Source of the DNA: Desulfobacter hydrogenophilus | GTDB taxonomy: Bacteria > Desulfobacterota > Desulfobacteria > Desulfobacterales > Desulfobacteraceae | Assembly (NCBI RefSeq): GCF_004319545.1 | Contig: NZ_CP036313.1 | Location: 2,854,501 to 2,918,500, forward strand | DNA length: 64,000 nt | Reading direction: 5' to 3' | Shown: positions 45,779-55,647 of the stretch, one piece after another | Layout: each line of letters opens with the position of its first letter | Position numbering within the stretch: the first letter of the stretch is position 1 | Notes under the pieces: model-generated | Database searches by the model: none | Seen by the model: the letters and a program-made list of their open reading frames with translations, nothing else | Told to the model about the DNA's origin: nothing | Translations under genes and position numbers: made by a program

Positions 45779-46921
45779 TTAAAGAGACTGATTAATCAAA
45801 TCCAGCTTTGCCTGCCACGTTTCTTTTGACATGGCCGATATACGTGCATCCCGTTTTTCATCGGAATTTTCGAAATCAAGCAAATCGGAGATGGCCTTTT
45901 CCATTGCCATGGGCGTGTCTGCAATCTTTACCAAATGTTCATATTTTTTAACCTCCGGCATAGGGGTTGAAACCACCGGCAAGCCGGCCGACAGGTACTC
46001 GCGCAGTTTTATGGGATTCACAGCATGGGTTAATTCATTGATCTTGAATGGAATAAGGCCAAGGTCGAGATGACAGCAGAAGTGCGGCAGATCCTGGTAT
46101 GGTTTCCGACCGAGAAAGTGCATGTTGGTGGTTTCTTTGTATTTGCCGAGATTTATACTGGAGTCGGCATCTCCGATCAGCACGAAATGCCACGCCGGTC
46201 TTTTTTTCGCTATCTGCCAAAGCAGATCTACATCTACCCAGTCTCGGATCAGGCCGAAGAATCCCAGGCGGGGGTGTGGTATATTTTGCAGTTCTTGGGG
46301 GCAGGGTAGGTTTTCCGTTACCGCACGGTTGAAATGGTGGAAATCCACGCCGTGGGTAACAAGGACGGTATTGGGGTTCCACCCTTTTTTCTTTTCCTGC
46401 AACACCATGGAAGTGGTGATAACCAGGTCTGATTTTCGGCAGAGTTCTTCCTCATCTTTTAAAACTTGAACAGTATCGTATCCGGAAAAGGCGGCATGGT
46501 CATCCACGCAATAATAAACCACTTTTTCTTCATCGAACAGACCCAGAGCATAAGCAATGTCAGGGGTAAAGGACCAGACCTGAACCGACCCTTTCCGAAT
46601 CTTTTTAAGAGCCAGCCTGATCTGAGAAATCAGTAAAAATCGGTTAAGTTTCCTGGCCAAACCGGAATTGGGCAATGGGATGACCAGAGGAGTTAAAACA
46701 AAAAGATTTTTCCTGGGATTTTTCAGGCCTTTGAGGATCTCTATCAGCTTTTTTAGCATATACAGAAGGTCGGAAGAGCTGGTTGTAGGCGTTCGGGAGG
46801 CATGGTAGTTTATCCAAAGCACAATATTTTGTTCAGCCAGCAGGTGCATGACATGGTGCTTGCTGGTGGGCGGGGCATCATATCCAGAAGCAAAGCAAAG
46901 AATGGTTTTTCCAGTTAACAT
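45779..46921 (-). CDS. Glycosyltransferase (GT-B, TuaH-like)
   Basis: A 380-residue GT-B-type protein with a short first loop (CFASGYDAPPTSKHHVMH), YYCVDDHAAFSGYD, SDLVITTS, VTHGVDFHHF and, in the donor domain, LGFFGLIRDWVD and NPIKLREYLSAGLPVVST. The pattern resembles teichuronic-acid-type glycosyltransferases. It starts 20 bp after the next upstream GT ends, so it belongs to the conserved EPS operon. Specificity unknown. Confidence 0.82.
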   Translation of the reverse strand: MLTGKTILCFASGYDAPPTSKHHVMHLLAEQNIVLWINYHASRTPTTSSSDLLYMLKKLIEILKGLKNPRKNLFVLTPLVIPLPNSGLARKLNRFLLISQIRLALKKIRKGSVQVWSFTPDIAYALGLFDEEKVVYYCVDDHAAFSGYDTVQVLKDEEELCRKSDLVITTSMVLQEKKKGWNPNTVLVTHGVDFHHFNRAVTENLPCPQELQNIPHPRLGFFGLIRDWVDVDLLWQIAKKRPAWHFVLIGDADSSINLGKYKETTNMHFLGRKPYQDLPHFCCHLDLGLIPFKINELTHAVNPIKLREYLSAGLPVVSTPMPEVKKYEHLVKIADTPMAMEKAISDLLDFENSDEKRDARISAMSKETWQAKLDLINQSL

Positions 46922-46940
46922 GGCAATCGTAGTCCTTTGA

Positions 46941-48206
46941 TCAATTGGCCGCAGGTTCCAATGGGAGTAGACGTTCCAGAGCCGTTATATTAGTCTGCCA
47001 GTTATAATTTTCAAGAATAAAATCCCGGGCATTACCGGCTAAAACCGTTCCTTTTTCTTTACTGTTCAGCAATTGAACAACTTTATCGGCAAAATGTTTT
47101 GGATCATCTTCGATCAGGACATGTACGTCAGGTTTTCCCTTGATCCCTTCAAGCGCTTTCCCAGTAGTGACAACCGGGCGGGCCATGGCAATGGCTTCCA
47201 AAACCTTGTTCTGGACACCTGCAGCAATACGCAAAGGGATGACGCAGACATCTGCCCCCCGGTAATAGGGCCGGATGTCGTCCACAAACCCGGTTACCCG
47301 GACCCCTTGCTGATTTTCCAGGGCTTTAACCTCCGGACCCGGATTGCTGCCTACGATATAAAACAGAACATCCGGATGTTCTGATCTTATTCTGGGAAAA
47401 ATTTTTCGGCAAAACCAGGAAACGCCTTCCACGTTTGCGTAATAATCCATGGCCCCGGTAAAAACCAGAACCTTCTGCCCCTCTGTTTCCCTGAGCGGAA
47501 CAGATTCAAACCGGGCATCCAGAGAGAAATAATCATGATCCACCCCATTAGGAATGGCTGTCAGGTTTTGGGCCTTTTTATTCAGGTTGATGAATACATC
47601 AACCTCATGGGTTGAGACAAAGACAGAATGATGGAATAAACGATTGATTTTTTTTTCGTATTCTAAAAGACGCCGACTTTCAACACCATAAACCAGATTC
47701 AGTGGGAAACGGCTGTTTGCAGCATATTGATGCCACTTTTGGGAGTCCACATCACAAAAATCCATGATAAGGACCGGCCGTGAGCCGTTTGACAGAGGCT
47801 TGCACGGGTTAAGCGTTTCTTTGAGCACTGGGCAACGAAACAGATATTCCGCCATGGGGGATGAAAAGCAGAGAATGGCATCGTAAGTCTTCTCGGTCAT
47901 CCATTGATCCAGGCAGGTCTGAAGCTTTTTGTTATAAAAATACGAGACAGACAACGGCCTGGACGGGATTGCCAGGCCGATCAAGCTGAATATCTTGGAT
48001 TTCCAGATATTCAGACCAAATAGCTTAACTCTGTTGCAATAGTTTTCCAGGTTTTTTTTATGGGGTAGATCGTTTGGATCATCTGCCAATGCAAGCAAAT
48101 CAATATCATGGTTTTGGCCCAGGCTCTTGATTTCATTAAATGTCCGAATTTTATCTCCTTTATTCGGAGGATAGGGAACCCTGTGGGCCAGATAGAGAAT
48201 CTTCAT
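46941..48206 (-). CDS. TIGR03087-like PEP-CTERM/XrtA-system glycosyltransferase
   Basis: A 421-residue GT4 enzyme with the family N-terminus LAHRVPYPPNKGDKIR and length. Other motifs are IMDFCDVDSQKW, AIPNGVDHDYFS, LVFTGAMDYYAN and VCVIPLRIAAGVQNKVLEA. This glycosyltransferase is a standard member of exosortase A loci. It overlaps the FemAB gene by 4 bp and is therefore translationally coupled. Confidence 0.9.
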   Translation of the reverse strand: MKILYLAHRVPYPPNKGDKIRTFNEIKSLGQNHDIDLLALADDPNDLPHKKNLENYCNRVKLFGLNIWKSKIFSLIGLAIPSRPLSVSYFYNKKLQTCLDQWMTEKTYDAILCFSSPMAEYLFRCPVLKETLNPCKPLSNGSRPVLIMDFCDVDSQKWHQYAANSRFPLNLVYGVESRRLLEYEKKINRLFHHSVFVSTHEVDVFINLNKKAQNLTAIPNGVDHDYFSLDARFESVPLRETEGQKVLVFTGAMDYYANVEGVSWFCRKIFPRIRSEHPDVLFYIVGSNPGPEVKALENQQGVRVTGFVDDIRPYYRGADVCVIPLRIAAGVQNKVLEAIAMARPVVTTGKALEGIKGKPDVHVLIEDDPKHFADKVVQLLNSKEKGTVLAGNARDFILENYNWQTNITALERLLPLEPAAN

Positions 48207-49249
48207 AAAGGGATATATTTTCTGACCGCTGTTCCCAAGGCTGTCGCGGCACAGACGGGCAGGTGCATGATAAAAGATTCAGCAAGTCTTCTATTTCTTG
48301 AAATAGAAGAACCGGGAACCGATAGTTGGCGGGCCTGTTTAAAATCGGCCCAATGAAGATATTCCGGATAGGCACCCCATTGTCTTTTAAAACGAAAGGT
48401 ACCCTCATCAGGCGTGGATCTGCCAAAATCAAAGGCCGGATAACCATTGTCTGCAGCAAACTTTAAAAAAGTCCAGTAAAGCATCATGTTGGGATTAAGT
48501 TTGTTGAACCGACGCAGGGAAGAAGCCCATGGGATGGACACGACCCTGGGATGGCACAGGATCATTCCGGCAGCGGCCGGCTCCCCGGACGAGGTGTAAA
48601 CAACGGCAACATGTGCCCGGTTTCCGTAACATTTGAGAATGGCATGTATCCATTTTCTGCTGTGGACCGGAGACCCCAGATCCCTCATATTTTCGGAAAA
48701 AACCGAATAAAAATCAGACAGTAAATCCAAAAATCCCAGGGTTGATGTCAGGCCGTTTTTGTGTGCTTTTTTTACCTGGCTGCGAACTTTTGCCTTTAAC
48801 CCGGCAAGAAGTAGATCTGAACCATCAGGAAGGTTAAGAAGCATTCTTGCCTTTTGCTGATTGATCGTCGTTTCCGAAGGGAGACCTGAAAATGGCCTGG
48901 TGGATCTTATGGACACCTTAGCGGACTGAGCTATCTCTAATGATTTTTGAAATAATGCGCTTTCAATTAAGGTGTCATCTGCCAAAGGTCCTCCTGCATC
49001 ACAGTAGGGCAGGGATATCAGTTTCTTTTTAGAAAAAGGCAATTTGAAAATTATCAGCGGTAAAACGCCTTTTATCCGGCGGTTGTCCCGCGCCATAAGG
49101 TAACAGGTCTCGAATTTATAGGCTTTTTCAACGGCTTCTTTCCATGCGAAAAGCTGGTAGGCAATACCGTTTGAATGGGAAAGAACATAATTATCCCAAG
49201 CCTCTTTATCTGAAACCGTCGCTGCCTTTATTGTTAAATGAAACCTCAT
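48203..49249 (-). CDS. FemAB-family PEP-CTERM/XrtA-associated protein (TIGR03019-like)
   Basis: A 348-residue GNAT/FemAB-type protein: AYQLFAWKEAVEKAY near residue 30, RSQVKKAHKNGLTS, LGSPVHSRKWIHAIL, then DFGRSTPDEGTFRFKRQWGA close to the C-terminus. FemAB-type proteins transfer amino acids or acyl groups; in these loci the substrate is unknown. I choose ATG 49249, which overlaps the wecB stop (ATGA), over an upstream start lying inside wecB. Confidence 0.88.
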   Translation of the reverse strand: MRFHLTIKAATVSDKEAWDNYVLSHSNGIAYQLFAWKEAVEKAYKFETCYLMARDNRRIKGVLPLIIFKLPFSKKKLISLPYCDAGGPLADDTLIESALFQKSLEIAQSAKVSIRSTRPFSGLPSETTINQQKARMLLNLPDGSDLLLAGLKAKVRSQVKKAHKNGLTSTLGFLDLLSDFYSVFSENMRDLGSPVHSRKWIHAILKCYGNRAHVAVVYTSSGEPAAAGMILCHPRVVSIPWASSLRRFNKLNPNMMLYWTFLKFAADNGYPAFDFGRSTPDEGTFRFKRQWGAYPEYLHWADFKQARQLSVPGSSISRNRRLAESFIMHLPVCAATALGTAVRKYIPL

Positions 49250-50340
49250 CAGGGAGCCAGGATGATATCCGTAATCCTTTCGGCGGCCCGGCCATCCCAC
49301 AAATCGGGTTTCCTACCGGTTTTCCAGTTGCCTGCCATGATTTTTTCAAAATTAACCATCAATTTTTTTTTTGAGGTTCCAACCAGTTCGTTGGTGCCTT
49401 GGGTAACCGTAATGGGTCTTTCCGTATTTTTTCTTAAGGTGAGGCAGGGAACCCCAAGAGCGGTTGTCTCTTCCTGAAGCCCGCCGGAATCCGTCAACGC
49501 AACTACGGAATCTTTCCAGAGATTTAGAAATTCCATATAGGACAACGGATCTGTAAGGGTGATGTTTTCTGCCGGTTTGATACCAAACGTTTCAAGGTTT
49601 TTCCGTGTTCTTGGATGAATCGGGAAAATTAAAGGAAGCGTCCTGGAGATGCTGGACAGGGAATCAATCACCGCTTCCAGGGTATTTTTATCATCGACAT
49701 TTGAAGGCCGGTGAAGCGTTACTACACCATATCTGGTATGCTGCTGTTTATATTCAGTTGTTTTAAATGTTTCCGAAGGCATTTTTTCCAGTTTTGAGAG
49801 TTGATAATACAAATTATCAATCATTACATGCCCGACAAAGTGAACTGCTGAATCAGGTTTGCCCTCTTTCTTGAGATTGACCATCCCCTGTTCTTCAGTG
49901 ACAAAAAAAAGATCGGAAATTGAATCTGTGACCATGCGATTGATTTCCTCAGGCATGGTAAGATCAAAACTGCGCAGACCGGCTTCAACATGGGCCACTT
50001 TAATATGCATCTTCTTGGCAACAATGGAGCAGGCCAGGGTTGAATTCACATCCCCGACGACCACAACTAAATCGGGGCGGTCCTTTTCACATATGGCTTC
50101 AAACTCCACCATAATTTTAGCCGTCTGCTGCGCATGGGTCCCACCACCGGAACCCAGATGATAATCCGGGTTTCTGATACCAAGCTCTTCAAAAAAGATA
50201 TCACTCATGTTCTGGTCATAATGTTGACCTGTATGCAGAATCTTATATTCAATTTCATTGGTTTTATCAAAAGATCGGGCAATGGGCGCAATTTTCATAA
50301 AATTGGGACGGGCCCCGGCAATCAGCATAATTTTAATCAT
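49249..50340 (-). CDS. wecB: UDP-N-acetylglucosamine 2-epimerase (non-hydrolysing)
   Basis: A 363-residue enzyme interconverting UDP-GlcNAc and UDP-ManNAc in the cytoplasm. Seen are GARPNFMKIAPI at the N-terminus, TGQHYDQNMSD, VVGDVNSTLA, HVEAGLRSFD, TLHRPSNVD and DSGGLQEE with its active-site Asp/Glu residues. Length matches the family. Directly downstream of the UDP-sugar dehydrogenase (9-bp gap), so the locus can make a ManNAc-derived precursor. Confidence 0.92.
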   Translation of the reverse strand: MIKIMLIAGARPNFMKIAPIARSFDKTNEIEYKILHTGQHYDQNMSDIFFEELGIRNPDYHLGSGGGTHAQQTAKIMVEFEAICEKDRPDLVVVVGDVNSTLACSIVAKKMHIKVAHVEAGLRSFDLTMPEEINRMVTDSISDLFFVTEEQGMVNLKKEGKPDSAVHFVGHVMIDNLYYQLSKLEKMPSETFKTTEYKQQHTRYGVVTLHRPSNVDDKNTLEAVIDSLSSISRTLPLIFPIHPRTRKNLETFGIKPAENITLTDPLSYMEFLNLWKDSVVALTDSGGLQEETTALGVPCLTLRKNTERPITVTQGTNELVGTSKKKLMVNFEKIMAGNWKTGRKPDLWDGRAAERITDIILAP

Positions 50341-50349
50341 TGGCTCTCC

Positions 50350-51639
50350 TTACAAGCGCCAGAATGGAACACCGGCTTTTTTGACTTCTTTGACGTCCAG
50401 AATACTTTTTACATCTATAAGGCCGCCCATGGGATTCAATTTATCAGTGAGTGCTTTCAACGGCTGCTCTCTATACCAGGCATGGGGGACAGCCAGAATT
50501 AATGCCCCTAAATCCGTCAACGCATCCCAGGGTTTAAGCTCGACATTATAATATTGGCTGGATGCCTCTGGATCAGCCATGGGATCATGAACCAAAACTT
50601 CACAGCCGTAGGATTCAAGTTCCCTGACGATGTCAATGACGCGGGTGTTTCTCAAATCCGGGCAATCTTCTTTGAAGGTAAGCCCAAGAACACCAACTTT
50701 GGTCCCTTTGACAGACTGAGAGGAGGCAATCATCATTTTAACAGCTTTTTCCACGACAAATTTACCCATTCCATCGTTGATTCTGCGGCCAGCCAGAATA
50801 ACTTCAGGATGATATCCTTCGCTTTCTGCTTTAAATGTCAGATAGTAGGGATCAACCCCGATACAATGACCGCCCACAAGGCCGGGGAAGAACTTCAGGA
50901 AATTCCATTTAGATCCTGCCGCCTCAAGAACATTTTTTGTATCAATACCAAGCCGGTCAAATATCAGGGCCAGTTCATTCATTAGTGCTATATTTAAATC
51001 ACGCTGGGTATTTTCAATAACTTTGGCGGCCTCCGCTTCTTTAATGGTACAGGTCCGGTGTACGCCCGCTTCCACGATGGATTCATAGAGAGTCGCTACA
51101 GTTTCAAGGGTCTCTTCATCGTCGCCAGACACCACTTTAACTATTTTAGTAAGCGTATGTTCCTTATCCCCGGGATTGATTCTTTCCGGAGAGTATCCAA
51201 CATGGAAATCTTTTTTCCAGGTCATGCCGGACTCTTTTTCCAGAATCGGCACGCAAATGTCTTCTGTGACGCCGGGATATACTGTGGATTCAAATATAAC
51301 AATGCACCCTTTTTTCATCACCTTTCCCACTGTCATAGAGGCGCTTTCCACCGGATAAAGGTCTGGTCGTCTTGCTTTATCTATGGGTGTTGGGACCGCC
51401 ACCACAATAATATCAGCATCAGAAATGAGCTTGGGATCAGTGGTTGGGGTAAAATATATGGCGCTTTCAAACTCTGCTTTTGAGACTTCCCCGGTGGGAT
51501 CTTTGTGGGCTATACTGTTGTCCACAATGGACTGTTTTAAATCAAATCCAATGGTTGGATATTTTGTGCCAAAATGCACGGCCAAAGGCAGGCCGACATA
51601 ACCAAGACCGACAACAGCTATTTTCGTATCTTTTCCCAA
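50350..51639 (-). CDS. UDP-N-acetylhexosamine 6-dehydrogenase (TviB/WbpA-like)
   Basis: A 429-residue nucleotide-sugar dehydrogenase: NAD-binding VGLGYVGLPLA at the N-terminus, FESTVYPGVTED, GYSPERINPGD and catalytic Cys in GGHCIGVDPYYL. It converts UDP-GlcNAc (or UDP-ManNAc) to the 6-uronate. It most resembles the Vi-antigen TviB / WbpA group by overall pattern. With WecB and the 4-epimerase at 61914 the EPS probably contains GalNAcA-, GlcNAcA- or ManNAcA-type residues, fitting the PL6-like beta-helix proteins on the left. Confidence 0.9.
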   Translation of the reverse strand: MGKDTKIAVVGLGYVGLPLAVHFGTKYPTIGFDLKQSIVDNSIAHKDPTGEVSKAEFESAIYFTPTTDPKLISDADIIVVAVPTPIDKARRPDLYPVESASMTVGKVMKKGCIVIFESTVYPGVTEDICVPILEKESGMTWKKDFHVGYSPERINPGDKEHTLTKIVKVVSGDDEETLETVATLYESIVEAGVHRTCTIKEAEAAKVIENTQRDLNIALMNELALIFDRLGIDTKNVLEAAGSKWNFLKFFPGLVGGHCIGVDPYYLTFKAESEGYHPEVILAGRRINDGMGKFVVEKAVKMMIASSQSVKGTKVGVLGLTFKEDCPDLRNTRVIDIVRELESYGCEVLVHDPMADPEASSQYYNVELKPWDALTDLGALILAVPHAWYREQPLKALTDKLNPMGGLIDVKSILDVKEVKKAGVPFWRL

Positions 51640-51692
51640 TCTGATTTATCCTTAAATTATCGCCCTTCAGGCGGGCTGTTAGCCGTTAGCTA

Positions 51693-52616
51693 TTAGAAAG
51701 TGGAAATTCCTATACTATCAAGATAGCGTTGGCATGTAATAAAATCGCAGTTAGTAAATGCGTTAATTATTTTTTGTAATTTGCCCTGTGTTTTGCTCAG
51801 GTTGATATAATGCCTGAACTTGAACCCCCGTGATGCTTGGTGGACTTTTGGTTGGTCCGGATCAAATTCCCATGGATGGGCATAAAAAACAAAGGTGTTA
51901 TTTTTTTTCAAAACAACTTTTATGCCCTGCTTGAAAAAAGAGGTTGGATACAACCTAAAATACCCGCCGCCGCCTAAAGGGATGGTTTTGTTGCATAGGC
52001 GCAGGTTGCTGACCGGCAGTTCAAAAAAATGGTTATCCAGTTGGTAGCTTCCGCCGTTTTTTATCGCTTTTGACAGATCTATGCTGCCGTATCTGCCATG
52101 GGCTGAAAAAGAGTTATAACTGGAATCGTACAGGAACCCTGCCTGCTTGATCATCTCCAGAACCTGGTCGTTAATGGCGAAGCTTGGAGCTCTATATCCA
52201 TAAATGGCCTGGCCTGTTATATCTTCAAGCCGTTTTTTGCTGGTCAAAAGGTCCCGGGCCAACTGATTTCTATCCAGAGCCGTACACAGGTGGTGGTTGC
52301 CTCCGTGGGACGCGACTTCATGGCCGCGATGCCTAATTTGCCTGACTAAATTAGGTAGCCTTTCTGCAATCCAACCAAGAATAAAAAAGGTGGCTTTAGG
52401 TTTGAAAGAAAAGGCATCCAGCATATCCAGGATCAGATGGGTATTCTTTTCCACCCGGAGTTCAAAAGAATTCCAGGTTGAAAAGTCAATATATGACTTG
52501 AAATTTTCAACCTGAAACCAGTCTTCTACATCAATTGTCAGAAGTATTGCGGGTTTTTTTGCCAATTTTAACCAATAAAATAAATAAAAGATAAACCAGA
52601 ACAAGAGCTGTGCCAA
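51693..52616 (-). CDS. XrtA-system polysaccharide deacetylase (TIGR03006-like)
   Basis: A 307-residue CE4 enzyme. It has LTIDVEDWFQVENF (metal Asp, family-typical), GHEVASHGGNHH with the two histidines and YRAPSFAIN. It removes acetyl groups from the EPS during assembly. A TTG at 52616 gives this length and overlaps xrtA by 86 bp; a TTG at 52565 (LAKKPAILL) shortens it to 290 residues. Neither has a good ribosome-binding site. Standard neighbour of XrtA. Confidence 0.87.
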   Translation of the reverse strand: MAQLLFWFIFYLFYWLKLAKKPAILLTIDVEDWFQVENFKSYIDFSTWNSFELRVEKNTHLILDMLDAFSFKPKATFFILGWIAERLPNLVRQIRHRGHEVASHGGNHHLCTALDRNQLARDLLTSKKRLEDITGQAIYGYRAPSFAINDQVLEMIKQAGFLYDSSYNSFSAHGRYGSIDLSKAIKNGGSYQLDNHFFELPVSNLRLCNKTIPLGGGGYFRLYPTSFFKQGIKVVLKKNNTFVFYAHPWEFDPDQPKVHQASRGFKFRHYINLSKTQGKLQKIINAFTNCDFITCQRYLDSIGISTF

Positions 52617-53376
52617 AGATGATTAAGCCGGACATGTCATGAAGAAATCCATGGGCGGCTTCCGGGCCGACCCAGGCCGCCAGCATGCCGGTAATGGTCA
52701 GCCGGAGAACATTCGTGGCCACAGCAATGGGAATGGCGGATAAAAATATCACCCATTTTTTCCACTGACTGACATGGGATAAAAAAGCGAACGCCCCGGT
52801 CAGGGCCAGCAGGGAGGTCAATGAACGGATACCCGAACAGGCATCTACCACTTCCAGGGAGGTATTGGCCAGGTGAAGGATATTGCCCTCCCTGAACACC
52901 GGGATGCCGATCATGCTGATTGTTTCCGAGGAAATCCCGGCAGCAAAAAGCTGAAGAGGAAAAGCGATTTTGTTCCAGATAATGGCTGGAATGGGAATCA
53001 TCATGATCAGATAGCACAGCGGCACAGCAACTGCTTTGAGCATGGGCGTCCCAAAGCTGAACGCTATGATTCCGGCCAGAGTAATAATCATGGATGTCCG
53101 CATTAAAAACAATTCTGCGCCAAGGTTACCCGCCATATATACCATCATACCGAAAATAATGATGAAAATACCTGATATTGACGATTTACATGGAACCTGG
53201 CGCAGATAATTCTGGCGGTACCAGACCATATAGCCGGCAACAAAGGGAATAAGAAAGCCGTGGGAAAAATTAGGATCATTAAACCAATCCCCTATGAGGT
53301 CCTTTAAGGTCGACCAGTACAGCAAGACAAATGCGGCAGCAATCAAAAAGGTCTGGATAATTTGCTTTGATTTCAT
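52531..53376 (-). CDS. xrtA: Exosortase A
   Basis: A 281-residue polytopic membrane protein with about eight hydrophobic segments. The exosortase catalytic triad is seen as Cys180 (ACSGIRSL), Arg225 (TNVLRLT) and His246 (FLHDMSG). It cleaves PEP-CTERM proteins in the inner membrane, probably transferring them to a sugar or other acceptor. I choose ATG 53376, 4 bp after the epsI stop, instead of an upstream start overlapping that gene. Located between epsI and the deacetylase, the classic arrangement. Confidence 0.92.
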   Translation of the reverse strand: MKSKQIIQTFLIAAAFVLLYWSTLKDLIGDWFNDPNFSHGFLIPFVAGYMVWYRQNYLRQVPCKSSISGIFIIIFGMMVYMAGNLGAELFLMRTSMIITLAGIIAFSFGTPMLKAVAVPLCYLIMMIPIPAIIWNKIAFPLQLFAAGISSETISMIGIPVFREGNILHLANTSLEVVDACSGIRSLTSLLALTGAFAFLSHVSQWKKWVIFLSAIPIAVATNVLRLTITGMLAAWVGPEAAHGFLHDMSGLIIFGTALVLVYLLFILLVKIGKKTRNTSDN

Positions 53377-53380
53377 AAAG

Positions 53381-54016
53381 TTAATTTGGGATAAATTGAT
53401 TGAGGGTCGGAAAAATATCATCTGCAAATTGCGTTAAAAGAATTTCGGCCGCAGTTTCATCTTTTATGACCGGCGCAATCAAGCGGACAAAGGAGCCGTC
53501 CGTACGTTTTTTTGTGATTGAATCCACCACCAGCCAGATTTTCTGCATGTATTCTGAATTGATAATTCTGCCCCGAGACTGGAACCAGTAATAAACCACC
53601 TGCTTTTGTCCCCCTTTGGCTAACAAAAGTTTTGCAATTTTTATTGTTTTGCCACTCTTGGGCAAGTTAATGGGAATGGCAGAACTTTGGACGATATTCC
53701 ACCCTGCACCGGGCATGCAATTTTTGGGTGAGTGAATCAGGTCGCCTTTGCTCTGGCTTTGATAAAATCCCACATAAAGATTTACAGCCTGGCCCGGGTC
53801 TTTGCTGAAGTCCGCCATAATATAGTCTTCAACACCCAGAATATTATACACTTTTTCATCCATTTGATTGGCTACACCCCGCCAGGGGCCAATTTCAAGG
53901 GGAAATTGACTGAATGGGCGGTTCGGTTTGATACGTTCTGAGTGTGCAAATAGCGTTGTCAGACCGGCGGCCGAAATAAGAATGATTACGATAATGGCAG
54001 TGTGTTTTAGTGACAA
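53381..54016 (-). CDS. epsI: EpsI-type exosortase partner protein
   Basis: A 211-residue protein with one N-terminal membrane segment (about residues 5-24). The periplasmic EpsI domain has HSPKNCMPGAGW (conserved Cys) near residue 100, and QKQVVYYWFQSRGR follows. In many loci EpsI is fused to exosortase; here it is separate and directly upstream of xrtA. Precise role is unknown; required with XrtA for EPS in several bacteria. Confidence 0.9.
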   Translation of the reverse strand: MSLKHTAIIVIILISAAGLTTLFAHSERIKPNRPFSQFPLEIGPWRGVANQMDEKVYNILGVEDYIMADFSKDPGQAVNLYVGFYQSQSKGDLIHSPKNCMPGAGWNIVQSSAIPINLPKSGKTIKIAKLLLAKGGQKQVVYYWFQSRGRIINSEYMQKIWLVVDSITKKRTDGSFVRLIAPVIKDETAAEILLTQFADDIFPTLNQFIPN

Positions 54017-54059
54017 TTTTTCAAAGCTCTTTCTGGATAAGCGGCGATTCTAATTTATT

Positions 54060-54126
54060 CTCACACAAAGTTTCAAAGGCACAAAGGGCTATAAAACCAA
54101 GCAAACTCTTTGTATCTTTGTGTGAG
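54060..54126. repeat. Family B palindromic repeat, copy B7
   Basis: Left arm CTCACACAAAGTTTCAAAGG; right arm CTTTGTATCTTTGTGTGAG. It forms a strong hairpin between the outer-membrane protein gene and epsI, in the middle of the core operon. It could dampen downstream expression. Confidence 0.85.
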
Positions 54127-54184
54127 TTTTTAAACTAAAATGTTTTATTGAAACGCCGCAGATAGATGACTGTTCGTTCAAACA

Positions 54185-55612
54185 CTAATCAAAAAGTTCT
54201 GTTTCAAGGCTTTTTCTGGATAGTATCTTATCCGGCCGGATAGGCTTTTCCGGGACAAAACGAACAGAAACGGTAATGGTATTGTTTTTGTAATTATCTC
54301 GTGAGGCAGCATCAGTTTTATAATTTGTATGGGTGGCATTGGCACTTACCTGGAGCCATTTCAATGGATTCCATGTTAAACCGCCGCCGATTTCGTAGGT
54401 GTCGTCCTGGCGGTTTACTAGGGTCTCCTCGAACTGCTGAAGCTCGTAAGAACCAAACAGCTGGGAGGACAAACGTCTTGCCAACATATAACTCAAATAA
54501 AACCCCGCCTGGTAGTTCGTGTTGTAACCCAAACTTGCGGCCTCCTCATCAGATTCGTCATATGAACTGCTGGCGGTGATATATAACGATCCTTTGGGGC
54601 TGAAATTAAACACCTTGTAGATGTTGAAATCCACAAACGGGTCTGCCGAATCCTCATTGTCATTGTCCCATTCATTGAAAAGGATGCCAACGCCTATTGA
54701 AACACCGGAGTCTTCTGTTATATCCCAGTCAAAACCTACAGACGGATGATAAATGACATGATCCCCATCTTCCCTGTCAGAAGTATAATGACGGTACTTG
54801 ACATATCCGTCAAAATGTCGGGTGAACATCCGGATGTACCGAATATCCCCGGCAATGGTTTCGTAATCATTCCCGGCAGCCGTGTCGAATTTTTTGCCCT
54901 CATATTCCAGATTGGTTTCAACGCCGTTCCTCCGGGTAAACCAATAAGTTAGAAAGGCGCTGGGTTCATAGCTTTCGTATTCATCGGCGTCTGAATTTTG
55001 ATAGTTATCTGTTTCGTAAGAAAAATTTGCTCCCATATTGTTTCGGGGCCCAAATGCCTTACGGATGGAGGTAATGACGTTATTCGTCTGGTGCTCCTTG
55101 TACTCTCCAGTTCTGACCTGCTGGTCAAAGCTGTTTGAATAGTCATAGATAAGAGACGTTTTAACCGTTTTTGTTAATTGGCTGTCAACAGATGCACTTG
55201 CAGAATGCTCCCAGGACTCTCCGGTATTGTTTCCGTCATGCCCGTCATAGCTTATATCTGCCTTGGCAGAGGTATGTTTTGTGACCTGATAGTCGGCAGA
55301 AAAACTAGCGTTATGGTCCAGGCTGTCCCTTTCATTCAAATTTTTATAGTCCGTATACTCCGGATTGTACTCCAGATAAATTTTACTTCTTTTGCTTAAA
55401 AATCCTAATGAAAATTCAAGTTCATAGGACGTGGTCCACTCTTCAAACGGGTCGGTCTCGGTTTGAAAAAAGTTATCCTGATACTCCTCAGTAACTGTCA
55501 GGGTCGGCACAAGCTGGGTAACCATCCTGGCCTGAACAAATGAGACCGGCAGCAGAAGACAGGTCGCAGCAGCCAAAAAAAATGCATGGGGAGTAATCAT
55601 GGACAATTTCAT
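54185..55612 (-). CDS. Outer-membrane beta-barrel protein (TIGR03016-like, PEP-CTERM system)
   Basis: A 475-residue exported protein (ATG 55612; the frame is open to 55651 but that overlaps the Wza-like gene). Signal peptide of about 30 residues ending VQA. The rest consists of alternating short beta strands with many Tyr/Asp/Ser, ending SLETELFD, typical of a 14-18-strand barrel. TIGR03016-type proteins occur in the same place in XrtA loci and probably form the outer-membrane port or scaffold for the EPS. Confidence 0.82.
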   Translation of the reverse strand: MKLSMITPHAFFLAAATCLLLPVSFVQARMVTQLVPTLTVTEEYQDNFFQTETDPFEEWTTSYELEFSLGFLSKRSKIYLEYNPEYTDYKNLNERDSLDHNASFSADYQVTKHTSAKADISYDGHDGNNTGESWEHSASASVDSQLTKTVKTSLIYDYSNSFDQQVRTGEYKEHQTNNVITSIRKAFGPRNNMGANFSYETDNYQNSDADEYESYEPSAFLTYWFTRRNGVETNLEYEGKKFDTAAGNDYETIAGDIRYIRMFTRHFDGYVKYRHYTSDREDGDHVIYHPSVGFDWDITEDSGVSIGVGILFNEWDNDNEDSADPFVDFNIYKVFNFSPKGSLYITASSSYDESDEEAASLGYNTNYQAGFYLSYMLARRLSSQLFGSYELQQFEETLVNRQDDTYEIGGGLTWNPLKWLQVSANATHTNYKTDAASRDNYKNNTITVSVRFVPEKPIRPDKILSRKSLETELFD

Positions 55613-55647
55613 GAGATACCTTTTGATTTGCTGAAAAGATCGCAAGT

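Noticed and set aside
51655..51692. Short GC-rich palindrome as a terminator between dehydrogenase and deacetylase
   Set aside because: Stem of only a few base pairs and no T run; the genes are expected to be co-transcribed.
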